A DNA stretch of 64,000 bases, from positions 62,001 through 126,000 of the forward strand of contig NZ_PVTK01000008.1 in assembly GCF_003002925.1 (NCBI RefSeq). The letters run 5' to 3'. Within the stretch, counting starts at the first letter, position 1. Every line of letters begins with the position of its first letter. Both the position numbers and the translations under genes were made by a program. Positions 36,938 through 45,635 of this stretch are shown here, piece after piece. The notes beneath the pieces are model-generated. The model was not told the DNA's origin, made no database searches, and worked only from the letters and a program-made list of their open reading frames with translations. The DNA comes from Vreelandella songnenensis. Lineage in GTDB: Bacteria > Pseudomonadota > Gammaproteobacteria > Pseudomonadales > Halomonadaceae.

Positions 36938-37705
36938 ATGAACAGTAGCAGTATCACGATCGGCTTGGCGCAGCTCCCCGTGGTAAAAGGCGCCGTCAGC
37001 GAAAATCTGGCAGCCCACCTTGCCTATATAGAGCGTGCGGCCAAAAACGGCGCCGATGTGGTCGTCTTTCCCGAGCTTTCACTAACCGGCTACGAGCTTG
37101 CGCTACTGGAAGAGCTTGCGATGTCCAGGGCGTCAGACGTATTCAACACACTTTCTGGCGCTGCCGCCCAGCACAACATCGTGGTGATTGCTGGCTGCCC
37201 GTTGGGCAACGAAGGTAACAAACCGCGCATCGGTGCCGTTATCTGCTTCCCCAGTGGCGAGCGCGAGTTTTACGCCAAGCAGTACCTGCACGAAGGCGAG
37301 GACGTCTACTGCTCGCCGGGTACTCAGCACTATCTATTTACCGTCAACGATACGCGCATCGCGCTGGCGGTTTGTGCCGATTTCGCCAACCCTGCCCATA
37401 TCAAGGCCGCGGCCGCTCAGCAGGCAGAGGTGTATATCGCCAGTGCTCTGATATCCGAAGCGGGTTATGAAGCGGATGCCGAGCTGCTGGCCGCTATGGC
37501 AAAACATCATCAAATGCCGGTGCTGCTTTCCAATCATCTATCCATCACCGGCGGCTGGCAAACCTGTGGTAACAGTGGTGGCTGGAATGCCGAAGGCGAA
37601 CTGACCGTGGCGGCAAATGGAACTGAGCCGGGCTTGGTGCAGTGCCATATCCACCAGGGACAACTGACTGACGGGAAGGTAAACCATGTTTCCAGTCTCC
37701 ATTAA
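36938..37705 (+). CDS. Carbon-nitrogen hydrolase (nitrilase superfamily)
   Basis: A 255-residue nitrilase-fold amidase. The catalytic triad is readable: Glu in VVFPELSLTGYELA (about 45), Lys in REFYAKQYLHEGED (about 114), and Cys in IALAVCADFANPAH (about 147). The substrate is a small amide or nitrile, not identifiable here. I start at 36938, where a GAGGGTGG sits just upstream; the open frame runs further but through the LysE remnant. Its end overlaps the start of a NUDIX gene fragment, suggesting that the two once formed an operon. Confidence 0.88.
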   Translation: MNSSSITIGLAQLPVVKGAVSENLAAHLAYIERAAKNGADVVVFPELSLTGYELALLEELAMSRASDVFNTLSGAAAQHNIVVIAGCPLGNEGNKPRIGAVICFPSGEREFYAKQYLHEGEDVYCSPGTQHYLFTVNDTRIALAVCADFANPAHIKAAAAQQAEVYIASALISEAGYEADAELLAAMAKHHQMPVLLSNHLSITGGWQTCGNSGGWNAEGELTVAANGTEPGLVQCHIHQGQLTDGKVNHVSSLH

Positions 37706-37838
37706 AGGCGTGCTGCTGTTGCCTTCAAGCGAAGTAGTGCTGGCGCTCAATGATCGAAACAGGCGAAGACCCCCGCCGAGTGACCGGCCACGGGTTCTGC
37801 TTGTGCACTGGATTCGCCATTGGCATTATCACGCCTAG
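37686..37838 (+). pseudogene. NUDIX hydrolase, 5' fragment
   Basis: ATG 37686 (GGAAGG six bases upstream) begins MFPVSIKGVLLLPSSEVVLA then LNDRN, the typical first strand of a NUDIX hydrolase up to the point where W-E-L-P-G-G should follow. Instead the frame runs into unrelated RRRPPPSDRP and stops at 37838. The NUDIX box is absent, so the gene is a deletion remnant. It overlaps the nitrilase 3' end by 20 bases. Confidence 0.55.
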
Positions 37839-37872
37839 CCGTTGGATGAACGGCGATAATGTGAGGATGTTC

Positions 37873-38187
37873 ATGGGTAAGCTATTGTCATTGGTCGTGG
37901 TGCTGGCGCTGGGCTATGCGGGTATCTATGTTTACTACGGCCACGCCGTAGAGCAGAAAGTGCAGCAGGAACTCGATAGCCGCGGCCTTTCTTCGGTGAA
38001 GGTAGACAGTGTCGAATACGGGCTGTGGGCACCGGTGAGTACTTCGACCGAGGTGACGATCAACGTGACCTACCGTGGCTCGCAGGCCGCGCTGAACTTG
38101 GGTATCGAAGGGCATCCGGTCTTTTCTGATAACGTCAGCGTGAGACTTGATGGCCTTCAAGCGCTGCGGCTGGGTATCAGCTTTTAA
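37873..38187 (+). CDS. Small exported or membrane-anchored protein, unknown
   Basis: A 104-residue protein with one N-terminal hydrophobic helix (GKLLSLVVVLALGYAGIYVY) that is a signal anchor or uncleaved signal. The remaining 80 residues form a probable beta-rich domain (VKVDSVEYGLWAPVSTSTEV...). GAGG is six bases before ATG 37873. The open frame extends upstream but through the NUDIX remnant region. Family not recognised. Confidence 0.65.
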   Translation: MGKLLSLVVVLALGYAGIYVYYGHAVEQKVQQELDSRGLSSVKVDSVEYGLWAPVSTSTEVTINVTYRGSQAALNLGIEGHPVFSDNVSVRLDGLQALRLGISF

Positions 38188-38226
38188 GCACGCAGGTATG
38201 TAACCAGCCACGAACGAGATTCCGCC

Positions 38227-38658
38227 ATGCACTACCGCCCCATGACGATTGAAGATTATGACGCCGCCGTAGCGCTATGGCTGAGCACGGAAGGCGTGCG
38301 CCTACGCGATGCGGACTCCTGCGAAGGTATCGATAAATACCTGAAGCGAAACCCCGGCTTGAGCTTCGTGGCAGAGCAACAGGGCAAAGTGGTGGGCACC
38401 ATCATGGCGGGGCATGACGGCCATCGCGGTTTTGTGCAGCATCTGGCGGTCGCGGCGGCGTGCCGTAAACAGGGCATTGGCTCTGAGCTGGTCAGCCGCT
38501 GCATGAACGCGCTGAAAGAAGAGGGCATTCAAAAATCGCACCTGATGCTGCTGGTGGATAATGAGGTCGGCAAGCGCTTCTGGAAGCGCCTGGGCTGGGA
38601 ATTTCGCACCGATATCGAGCTTCACTCGTTTATCTTGAGCGGCGGCCCCAGCGCCTAG
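38227..38658 (+). CDS. GNAT-family N-acetyltransferase
   Basis: A 143-residue acetyltransferase. The acetyl-CoA-binding motif A is HLAVAAACRKQGIGSELVSR (about 77-96), with R/Q-x-x-G-I/S-G intact, and the preceding strand is KVVGTIMAGHDG. YitI/RimI-like in size, and the C-terminal strand KRLGWEFRTDIELHSFIL is typical. Substrate unknown. It stands alone, convergent with the metallopeptidase gene. Confidence 0.9.
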   Translation: MHYRPMTIEDYDAAVALWLSTEGVRLRDADSCEGIDKYLKRNPGLSFVAEQQGKVVGTIMAGHDGHRGFVQHLAVAAACRKQGIGSELVSRCMNALKEEGIQKSHLMLLVDNEVGKRFWKRLGWEFRTDIELHSFILSGGPSA

Positions 38659-38685
38659 GAACCCGCCAGGCCTGAGATATAGTAC

Positions 38686-39654
38686 TTAAAGCCCCAGCGC
38701 CCCCCGGCGCAGCCAGCCATGCACAAAAACCAGCTTTTGCAGCGTCGCTTCCGTCAGCACAAACGGGTACACATCCGAAAGCCCCATGGAGCGGTTGACG
38801 TTGTTAACCCCGGCTACCACCGCCGTGGCAATATGGATCAAACGCTCGGCATCCGGCTCGGCGTAGGCGTCCCATTTGTGATCGCGCGGAAGCTCTGGCA
38901 AATCCATGCCTGAGGCCACAAAACTGTCGGTGATGTCGGTCAAGTGCAGCAGATGCGAAACGGTTTCCGCCCAGTCTTCATGCGGATGGGCCGAGGCGTA
39001 GGTCGAGACATAGTGTGCGCGCCAGTCCTCTGGCGGGCCTTCATGGTAGTGATGCTTAAGCGCCTCGGTGTAGTCGGCACGCTCATCGTCAAACGCCTCG
39101 CGAAAGGCATCGAGAAAATCTTCCCGCAGGCTTAGCCGCCACCACAGCATATGGGCGATTTCATGGCGCATATGGCCAATCATGGTGCGATAGGGCTCTT
39201 CCAGCGCTTCGCGGCGGGTGGTGCTCAGCACCGGGTCGGCTTCCGCCACGCTGATAGTAACCACGCCGCCCACATGGCCCATGGGCACCGGCGTGGCGCC
39301 TTCGGCCAGCATATGAAAGGTGGGCGGCGCGCCTGGGTCTTCCGGCCGGAACCAGTGCCAGCGGCCCAGGTTATCGATCACCCAGCGCTTGGCGGCTTCG
39401 GTCAGTGCCCAGTTGGGAATGGCGTCGGGAATCTCGGGGTCCGGCGCCAGGGCGGTCATCGCACAGGCGCGGCAGAACTCGCCCGCTTTGGGCGCAATCC
39501 AGTTACAGCCGATCACCTCGCGGTTGGCGCAGAAGGGCGGCATGGGAATGAACGCCCGCGCCTGCGGGTCGTAAGCCACCGGCACGCCATCGGCGGTCAC
39601 CAGGTTATCGAACCACAACGAGCCGGCACCGACCGGGTTGGAAAAAACGCGCAT
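38686..39654 (-). CDS. Putative zinc metallopeptidase with N-terminal zinc-ribbon-like Cys
   Basis: A 322-residue protein. The zincin motif HEIAHMLWW (about 168-176) gives HExxH, and a downstream HPHEDWAETVSHLLHLTD segment (about 226) supplies likely further ligands. The N-terminal 90 residues have Cys pairs (FCANREVIGC and FCRACAM) forming a probable zinc-ribbon. This architecture matches the family annotated as putative zinc-binding metallopeptidase (PF15887-type). Cytoplasmic, no signal peptide. Start chosen at 39654 because the family begins MRVFSNP-like; the frame is open to 39714. Biological role unknown. Confidence 0.8.
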   Translation of the reverse strand: MRVFSNPVGAGSLWFDNLVTADGVPVAYDPQARAFIPMPPFCANREVIGCNWIAPKAGEFCRACAMTALAPDPEIPDAIPNWALTEAAKRWVIDNLGRWHWFRPEDPGAPPTFHMLAEGATPVPMGHVGGVVTISVAEADPVLSTTRREALEEPYRTMIGHMRHEIAHMLWWRLSLREDFLDAFREAFDDERADYTEALKHHYHEGPPEDWRAHYVSTYASAHPHEDWAETVSHLLHLTDITDSFVASGMDLPELPRDHKWDAYAEPDAERLIHIATAVVAGVNNVNRSMGLSDVYPFVLTEATLQKLVFVHGWLRRGALGL

Positions 39655-39763
39655 GGGCCGGGTACTCTTTGGAAGGAGTTTTGAGTCTAGGCAGTGATGT
39701 GCCGCCACGTCCACTCACTTCTGCCTGGGCATCTAGGCCCTGTGCTTGCCGTCTGAATACACC

Positions 39764-39789
39764 GTAGGAGCCGGCTTCAGCCCGCAACG
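39764..39789 (+). repeat. REP-like element, copy 1
   Basis: GTAGGAGCCGGCTTCAGCCC plus six more bases, containing the GCCGGCTT-AGCCC hairpin seen in repetitive extragenic palindromes of Halomonas and Pseudomonas. A second copy is at 40470-40495, with two mismatches. Confidence 0.75.
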
Positions 39790-39859
39790 ATTCCAGCACA
39801 TGCTATAAATACCCCCACGCGAGTGAGAAGCCCGCCTAATTTTTCTACAAAGGTACCCC

Positions 39860-40429
39860 ATGTCGAGAAGCGAACACCCTTGGGCAGAAGCGCTGCCGCT
39901 GCTCTACAACCACCTTTGGGCGTGCCTGACCCAAGGCGTCAACGACCGTCACGGCCCGGCCCGCCACCCTACCTTGGCCACCGTCAGCGAAAAAGGCGAA
40001 CCTCAGGCTCGCACCATCGTGCTGCGCGAAGCCGACCCGCACGCCGCCACGCTTGCCACCTACACGGATATCCACTCCGACAAGATCGCCGCCCTGCGCG
40101 CCAATCCCGTGGCAGGCCTGCACATATGGGACGCCAAGCAAAAGCTGCAAGTACGCATCGAGGCCAACGTCACCCTCTTGAGCGGTGATGAGGTGAGCGC
40201 GCGCTGGCAGCGAATACCCGAACACGCCCGCACCGCTTACAGCAGCGGCCCCGCCCCGGGCGAGCCAATTGCGGATTCACTGGCCTACACCAAGACCCCG
40301 GCCCAACGCGCCTTCGCAGTACTGTGGCTGGAGGTTCAAACGATAGAAGCGCTGCACCTGGGCCAGCAGCACCGCCGCGCGGTGTTCAAGCGAGCGGATG
40401 GCTGGGCCGGACAGTGGCTGGTGCCTTGA
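39860..40429 (+). CDS. Pyridoxamine 5'-phosphate oxidase-like flavoprotein
   Basis: A 189-residue split-barrel flavin protein. The N-terminal FMN-binding segment is HPTLATVSEKGEPQARTIVL (about 36-55) and YTDIHSDKIAALRANP follows (about 68-83), as in PdxH-like proteins. It lacks the full C-terminal PLP-site region of PdxH, so it is a general flavin- or F420-type oxidoreductase. Adjacent PdxH-pathway genes are absent. The two REP-like elements lie on either side of the gene. Confidence 0.85.
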   Translation: MSRSEHPWAEALPLLYNHLWACLTQGVNDRHGPARHPTLATVSEKGEPQARTIVLREADPHAATLATYTDIHSDKIAALRANPVAGLHIWDAKQKLQVRIEANVTLLSGDEVSARWQRIPEHARTAYSSGPAPGEPIADSLAYTKTPAQRAFAVLWLEVQTIEALHLGQQHRRAVFKRADGWAGQWLVP

Positions 40430-40469
40430 TGGGCGTGCTGGCTAACGTAAATGGCTGCCACACGTTTTT

Positions 40470-40495
40470 GTAGGAGCCGGCTTTAGCCCGCGACG
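40470..40495 (+). repeat. REP-like element, copy 2
   Basis: Same 26-bp element as 39764-39789, same orientation, two substitutions. Confidence 0.75.
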
Positions 40496-40541
40496 GTATA
40501 GGCTATCCAGTAGCGATAATTTTCAAACCTCAAGGACCCCC

Positions 40542-41891
40542 ATGCCCCACGCAGAGCCTACCGAGCAGGATGCTCCACGCTTCACTACCCCCGCCGGTGA
40601 AATCATCGGCTGGCGGGATCGCGGCGTGATTCGCGCCACGGGTATCCGCTACGCCCGCGCCAAGCGCTTTTGCGCTCCAGAAGATGAGCCGCCCGCCACT
40701 GTGCCCATTCACGCCACCGAATGGTCGCCAGCCTTGCCACAGAACACCATTCCCGAGCTGGATGCGGCCTTGGGCGTTACCCCTAAGGAAGCGGCCTACT
40801 GCGAAGGTGAACTGCATCTCTCGGTTACCGTTCCGGATAGCCCCGCCACAAAGCCACGCCCGGTAATGGTGTGGATTCACGGCGGCTCCTACGTGTTTGG
40901 CGCGGCGGATCTTGCGGTGTTCGACGTGCGCCCGCTGGCACTTGAGCAAGACGTGATCGTGGTGGCCGTGAGCTACCGGCTCGGCCTGTTGGGATTTCTC
41001 GGCGGCTACGCCAACCGCCCCGCCAACCTGGGCCTGCTCGACATGGTTTCGGCGCTGCGCTGGGTCAACACCAACATCGCCGCCATGGGCGGCGACCCGG
41101 CCAACGTCACCCTGTTTGGGCACTCCGCCGGGGGCGATGCGGTGGCCCACCTGATGATTGCCGAAGGCACGCAAGGGCTATTTCGGCGGGCCATCATTCA
41201 GAGCGCCCCGTTAGGCATCAGCCGCAGGCGAGCAAAGATGAACGCCAAGATGGGCCAAAAGGCCGCCGCGCTGAAAGATGATGCGCCTCTGAGTCAGGTG
41301 TTGCGCACGCAGGTAAAGGTAGAGAAAGCCGCCCAAGGCTTCGGGCTGAGATCGACCATGCCGTTCGGCATTCAGTACGGCCATTACCCACTGCCCGCTG
41401 AGCACGACGTAGACGCTGCCTGGCGCCATGTGGCGACGAATTTTGACGTCTTCATTGGCACCACCGCCGAAGAAACCGCGCTGTTTCTAGTGATGTCGCC
41501 CAACCTGATGCGTCTTCGCCAACTGCCACTGGTTGGAGAGCCTGCGTGCCGGGCGATGGTAGCCGCCACTACGCGAAGGGTATATCAGCGCGATGCGCTT
41601 CGGTTTGCCCGCCGCCATGCACGCGCAGGCGGCAACGCCTACGTTTACCGGTTGCACTGGGGCAAGGGGCGCTACCCGTTTGGCGCCGCCCACACGATTG
41701 ATCTGCCGCTGCTGTTGGGCGAACCCGAAAGCTGGCAGTATGCCGACCTGATAAAGCACGTGGACGAAACCACCCTGCTTGAGCACGGCCAGCGCCTGCG
41801 TGGGCTATGGACGGAGTTTGCGCGAAGTGGGCAACTGCCGGCCTCGGGGCAGGTTGAGCCGCAGATATTGCAATGGTGGAAAGCAGACTAA
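40542..41891 (+). CDS. Type-B carboxylesterase
   Basis: Alpha/beta-hydrolase of 449 residues. The oxyanion motif is MVWIHGGSYVFGAADL (about 109), the nucleophile Ser is in LFGHSAGGDAVAHLM (about 190), the acid is in FIGTTAEETALF (about 305), and the His lies near HTIDLPLLLGEP (about 386). It is somewhat shorter than the usual 500-550. No signal peptide, so cytoplasmic. AAGGA lies upstream of the start. Ester substrate unknown. Confidence 0.92.
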   Translation: MPHAEPTEQDAPRFTTPAGEIIGWRDRGVIRATGIRYARAKRFCAPEDEPPATVPIHATEWSPALPQNTIPELDAALGVTPKEAAYCEGELHLSVTVPDSPATKPRPVMVWIHGGSYVFGAADLAVFDVRPLALEQDVIVVAVSYRLGLLGFLGGYANRPANLGLLDMVSALRWVNTNIAAMGGDPANVTLFGHSAGGDAVAHLMIAEGTQGLFRRAIIQSAPLGISRRRAKMNAKMGQKAAALKDDAPLSQVLRTQVKVEKAAQGFGLRSTMPFGIQYGHYPLPAEHDVDAAWRHVATNFDVFIGTTAEETALFLVMSPNLMRLRQLPLVGEPACRAMVAATTRRVYQRDALRFARRHARAGGNAYVYRLHWGKGRYPFGAAHTIDLPLLLGEPESWQYADLIKHVDETTLLEHGQRLRGLWTEFARSGQLPASGQVEPQILQWWKAD

Positions 41892-41974
41892 CATCATCGC
41901 CATTCCGAACAGGACTTAGCCCTTTGCATTAATGTAAAATAATAAAGATACAACTAATGCAGACAGGAAAGGGC

Positions 41975-42460
41975 ATGCAAGACGATAACGATAGTTCTAA
42001 TATCTATAAGCTTTCCTGGCTGGCCTACTTCAAGCCACTTGTAATGGGTATTGTGGTCGGGTTAGCCGGGCTTGTTGTTTCGGGGATGGTACAGCAAACG
42101 TGGTTGAGCTGGGTGGCGCTACTGGCAGGGGTGGTAAGCTTTATCTATCAGCTCATCTATGTGCGGACCACGACGCTCTATACCGATGAAGCTGGTGTAT
42201 GGCTTTATGAAGGCGTTTTCCCCTGGCAAAAGGGAGTGCGGGGCGTGAAATGGCGCGACCTGGATAGCGCGCTGTTCTTTACCGGCTTTATCAGTTGGGC
42301 GTTCAAGTCCTACGCGATCAATATCGGCCACCGTTATACCAAGGGCAGCGAGATTCATGTTCGCCACGTGAAAAACGGCAAGCAGTTTGTCGAACTGGTG
42401 AATGCCGAACACTATCGCCAGGTGGGCGGTGAGTCGCCAAGCATCAATGTAATGGATTAA
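41975..42460 (+). CDS. Membrane protein with PH-like domain, unknown function
   Basis: A 161-residue protein with two adjacent transmembrane helices (PLVMGIVVGLAGLVVSGMVQ and LSWVALLAGVVSFIYQLIYV). A soluble C-terminal domain follows, starting TTTLYTDEAGVWLYEGVFPW, similar in layout to bacterial PH (YdbS/YdbT-like) proteins. I start at 41975 because AGGAAAGG is just upstream; 41957 is an alternative. A terminator follows. Function unknown. Confidence 0.75.
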   Translation: MQDDNDSSNIYKLSWLAYFKPLVMGIVVGLAGLVVSGMVQQTWLSWVALLAGVVSFIYQLIYVRTTTLYTDEAGVWLYEGVFPWQKGVRGVKWRDLDSALFFTGFISWAFKSYAINIGHRYTKGSEIHVRHVKNGKQFVELVNAEHYRQVGGESPSINVMD

Positions 42461-42481
42461 GCAGCCTTACATGAATGTGAG

Positions 42482-42518
42482 AAGGGCATAGTGCTTCAAC
42501 AGCGCTATGCCCTTTTTA
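42482..42518 (+). terminator. Terminator
   Basis: AAGGGCATAG / CTATGCCCTT stem extended by GC pairs, then TTTATT, about 20 bp after the stop at 42460. It may serve the convergent gene too. Confidence 0.85.
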
Positions 42519-42538
42519 TTGCCAAAACGGTTTAAAAA

Positions 42539-42790
42539 CTATTCGACACGTTTGCCCACATCCCTTTGCGAGGCATCATAATCCTGAGTATCGTCCGGAT
42601 CGGACCCCGGCTCATTTGAGGTCTCGGCCTCGAAGAGCCGCGCCGCCTCGATGGCTTCGGGTTCACTGTCGTGGCGCGAAATTTCCTGCGGGGCGTCTGG
42701 GTCGGTCACATCCACGACGCGCCATGCGAGCACGATGATGGCATCTTCCTGGTCTTCGCTGACGGGTTCCACGCGTGCAGTATGGGTCAT
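42539..42790 (-). CDS. Small acidic protein of unknown function
   Basis: An 83-residue, very acidic protein (THTARVEPVSEDQEDAIIVL...). The central segment AWRVVDVTDPDAPQEISRHD is probably beta-rich. AAGGAG is eight bases before the ATG. No membrane segment or recognised family. Confidence 0.7.
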   Translation of the reverse strand: MTHTARVEPVSEDQEDAIIVLAWRVVDVTDPDAPQEISRHDSEPEAIEAARLFEAETSNEPGSDPDDTQDYDASQRDVGKRVE

Positions 42791-42978
42791 GTTCTCTTCT
42801 CCTTGAGTACGGTTACGGGGTGATCTTTCACTATGGCAGAGCAGGGCGAACCCTGCCGGGCTTGCGATGAAATTTAACCAAGCCGGGGGTAAGAACCGTA
42901 TTTGACACGTTCAACCATCCCTCGCTAAGGTAATCCAGCACGCCACACGTTTCCCTATTCTTTAAAGGTAGTTGTCCA

Positions 42979-43007
42979 ATGAATCATTGATGCCGCCGTT
43001 GCAATGA
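42979..43007 (+). promoter_or_regulatory. Overlapping mini-ORFs leading into the ABC-F gene
   Basis: Two tiny open frames, ATG-AAT-CAT-TGA (42979-42990) and ATG-CCG-CCG-TTG-CAA-TGA (42990-43007), overlap each other and then the upstream in-frame ATG (43004) of the ABC-F gene. Such leader ORFs are common in ribosome-mediated attenuation of ABC-F genes; here the role is inference. Confidence 0.35.
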
Positions 43008-44680
43008 CGGCCAGTCTTCACCAGCCCCCAGACGCGGGGAAGTCTTGGCATCCTTGGTATCAAAACATGACCACTACCTCTATCACCGTCAGCGGTGTTT
43101 CCTACGTTTTGCCGGATGGCAGAGCACTTTTTACTGACCTGCATGAGCAGTTCGATGGCCGCCCCACAGGGTTGGTCGGGCGTAATGGTGTCGGCAAGAC
43201 GGTCCTGGCCAGGATCCTTGCAGGCTTATTGGCGCCTGCGAGCGGGCAGTGCCAGCGCCTTGGGAGCGTGCATTACCTCGCCCAGCAGGTCGCCCGGCCT
43301 AAGGAGGCCACCGTTGCTGAGCTTGCGGGTGTGCAACCAACGCTGGATGCGCTTTCCAACATTGCCGCGGGAAGTACCGCCCCCAACGATTTTGAAATGG
43401 CGGAAGGCAACTGGGATATGGCCCAGCGATTTCACCATGAGCTCGAGCGAGGCGGCCTGGGCTATCTTGATGCCACCACGCTCGCCAGCACCCTGAGCGG
43501 GGGCGAAACCATGCGGGTCGCCTTGATAGGCGCCATGCTTTCCCAGGCGGATTTTCTGATTCTCGATGAGCCGAGCAACCACTTGGACCGCCCCAACCGG
43601 CAGGCACTCATCGAACAGCTACAGCGCTGGCCGCGTGGGCTAATCGTCGTCAGCCACGACCGGCAACTGCTGGACGCCATGGAGCGTATTGTGGAGCTTT
43701 CCCCGCTGGGGCTGCACAGCTACGGCGGTAACTACACGTTCTATGCCGAGGCCAAGGCATGCGAGCAGCAAAACGCGCTGGAGCAACTCAGCCAGCGCAA
43801 GCTGGAACGCCAGCGCGAAGAGCGAGCGCAGCAAAAGCAGCGTGAGCGCCAGGAGCGCCGCCAAGCGCGGGGCAACCGCCAAGGCAAGGAAACCAACCAG
43901 GCCAAGATACTGCTCGACCGCCAGAAAGCGCGCAGCGAAGCCTCAGCAGGCGCGCTGCGCCAAAGCCAAGCCGCTCGCCAAGCGCACCATCGGAAGCTGG
44001 TTCTTGAGGCCGCGCAGCGCGTCGAAGACGCAGCCCACATCACCCTGCACGATATACCCGTTACCCAGGCCGCAAAGCGAACCGTAGCGACGCTAGAACG
44101 CTGCGTGTTGCCCCACGTGACGAGCGCGACCCGGCACATCGATCTGATGGTGCGGGGGCAGCAGCGAATCGGGGTCGTCGGGCCGAATGGGTGCGGCAAG
44201 TCCACGCTGCTTCGCGTGCTGGCGGGGCAGATGGCACCGTTAACGGGAAACTGCCAGGTAACGCCGGAATACGCCTATCTCGATCAGCGCCTGGAAAGCC
44301 TGAACCCGCAGCAGAGCGTATTCGAGCAGTTGCGCGAGGCCAACCGAACGACGACAGAGGGGGAGCTGCGCATGCGGCTGGCCCAGCTCGGCCTGGATGC
44401 GCAGAAAATCACCACCCCCAGCGGCGTGCTGAGCGGTGGCGAGCGCCTGAAAGGCGCGCTTGCCTGTCTGCTCTACGCCGACACTCCGCCACACCTGCTG
44501 CTGCTGGACGAGCCCAACAACCATCTCGACCTGCCATCCAACCAGGCACTGGAAACCATGCTACGCAGCTATTCTGGCGCTTTGCTGGTGGTATCTCACG
44601 ACGACACCTTTCTGGAAAACCTGGCCCTCACTGACCACCTATACGCCACAGAGCAAGGCTGGCACTTGGCGCCAGTGTGA
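43004..44680 (+). CDS. ABC-F family ATPase (two ABC domains, no membrane domain)
   Basis: Soluble tandem-ATPase of the translation-factor ABC-F family. The first Walker A is GRNGVGKTVLARIL, with signature LSGGETMRV and Walker B FLILDEPSNHLD. The linker (about 255-345) is Lys/Arg/Gln-rich and helical, longest in Arg-Gln repeats. The second Walker A is GPNGCGKSTLLRVL, with signature LSGGERLKGA and Walker B LLLLDEPNNHLD. Start is 43004 (559 codons, coupled to the mini-ORFs) or 43067 (538 codons, MTTTSITVSG...). ABC-F proteins rescue stalled ribosomes or confer antibiotic resistance; which applies is unknown. Confidence 0.9.
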   Translation: MTASLHQPPDAGKSWHPWYQNMTTTSITVSGVSYVLPDGRALFTDLHEQFDGRPTGLVGRNGVGKTVLARILAGLLAPASGQCQRLGSVHYLAQQVARPKEATVAELAGVQPTLDALSNIAAGSTAPNDFEMAEGNWDMAQRFHHELERGGLGYLDATTLASTLSGGETMRVALIGAMLSQADFLILDEPSNHLDRPNRQALIEQLQRWPRGLIVVSHDRQLLDAMERIVELSPLGLHSYGGNYTFYAEAKACEQQNALEQLSQRKLERQREERAQQKQRERQERRQARGNRQGKETNQAKILLDRQKARSEASAGALRQSQAARQAHHRKLVLEAAQRVEDAAHITLHDIPVTQAAKRTVATLERCVLPHVTSATRHIDLMVRGQQRIGVVGPNGCGKSTLLRVLAGQMAPLTGNCQVTPEYAYLDQRLESLNPQQSVFEQLREANRTTTEGELRMRLAQLGLDAQKITTPSGVLSGGERLKGALACLLYADTPPHLLLLDEPNNHLDLPSNQALETMLRSYSGALLVVSHDDTFLENLALTDHLYATEQGWHLAPV

Positions 44681-44803
44681 CCTTTCGTTTATCCACCCGC
44701 ATCGACGCTCTTGATAACGGGCATTAAGCATACCTAGCGGGCGGCGGACGATTGCGATACCGTTACCAAAACGAACAACAACCAACCTTCGGGAAAGGCG
44801 TGT

Positions 44804-45392
44804 ATGAAAGCTATCCTGTTTGACGTGTTCGGCACCGTGGTCGACTGGCGCTCAAGCCTGATTCAACAGTTCAGCGAGCTGGAGCTGGGGTTCGAGCTAC
44901 CCAAAGAGGCACTGACCGATCAATGGCGACAATGTTACGCGCCTTCCATGGATAGGGTGCGCAAGGGCGAACTCCCTTGGACGATCCTCGATGATCTGCA
45001 CCGCGAAAGCTTGAATCAGCTTCTCGATCAGCACGCCATTGCGCTGGATGAAGCAACCATCGATAAACCTCTTCTGGCACCGGCTGGAGCCGTGTTCAGA
45101 CGTACAGCAACGCCTCGCGCAGCTAAAAGAGAAGTAAATTATCGGAACGTTGACCAATGGCAACGTCTCGTTGATGGTCGATGTGGCTCGCCATGCTAAG
45201 CTGCCTTGGGATATGATCTTTAGTGCTGGGCTGTTTGAGCCTTACCAGCCGAATGCAGAAGTGTATCTGGGCGCGTGCCATTTGCTGAATCTACCGCTTG
45301 AAAAATTGTTGCTTTGCGCAGCGCATAATGCTGATTTGCAGGCTGTCCGCACCTTGGGTATGAAAAACGCGTTCATTCCTCGATTCAAGTAG
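44804..45392 (+). pseudogene. Haloacid dehalogenase (type II), frameshifted and with nonsense codon
   Basis: The N-terminal half (MKAILFDVFGTVVDWRSSLI, catalytic DxF-G-T) is intact to about 45065. Homology then continues in another frame: LFWHRLEPCSDVQQRLAQLK then EK, where the family has ...WHRLxPWPD...L..L... It hits a TAA at about 45132 and resumes in the same frame with IIGTLTNGNVSLMVDVARHA through to a normal C-terminus at 45392. So at least one indel near 45060-45075 and one stop. Full-length type II HADs are about 220-240 residues. Confidence 0.85.
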
Positions 45393-45635
45393 TACCGACT
45401 AGAGGAGCAGAGGGATTTAGCCGATGAAAACGTATAGGATTATATGGTTGAGAGTTTATTATAAGAAGCAATTAGCTGAAAAAGCATTCTGGAGCTCTAA
45501 CTGGACACTATATTTTTTTGCGCGTCTCAAGGTACTATTTTAGCCTAGAGTTTTGATTGTTATTTTTAGCTTATAAATGTTTGGTTTTTATCATTAAGAG
45601 TTTAAGTTTAGTAGTTGTTATTGAGGGCTTTATTT
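45393..45635. other. AT-rich region upstream of the DUF4062 gene
   Basis: AT-rich sequence continuous with the foreign gene that follows. A 39-codon frame (45424-45543, MKTYRIIWLRVYYKKQLAEK...) is open with an upstream GAGG-AGAGGG region, but nothing supports it as a gene. It probably contains the promoter. Confidence 0.4.
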
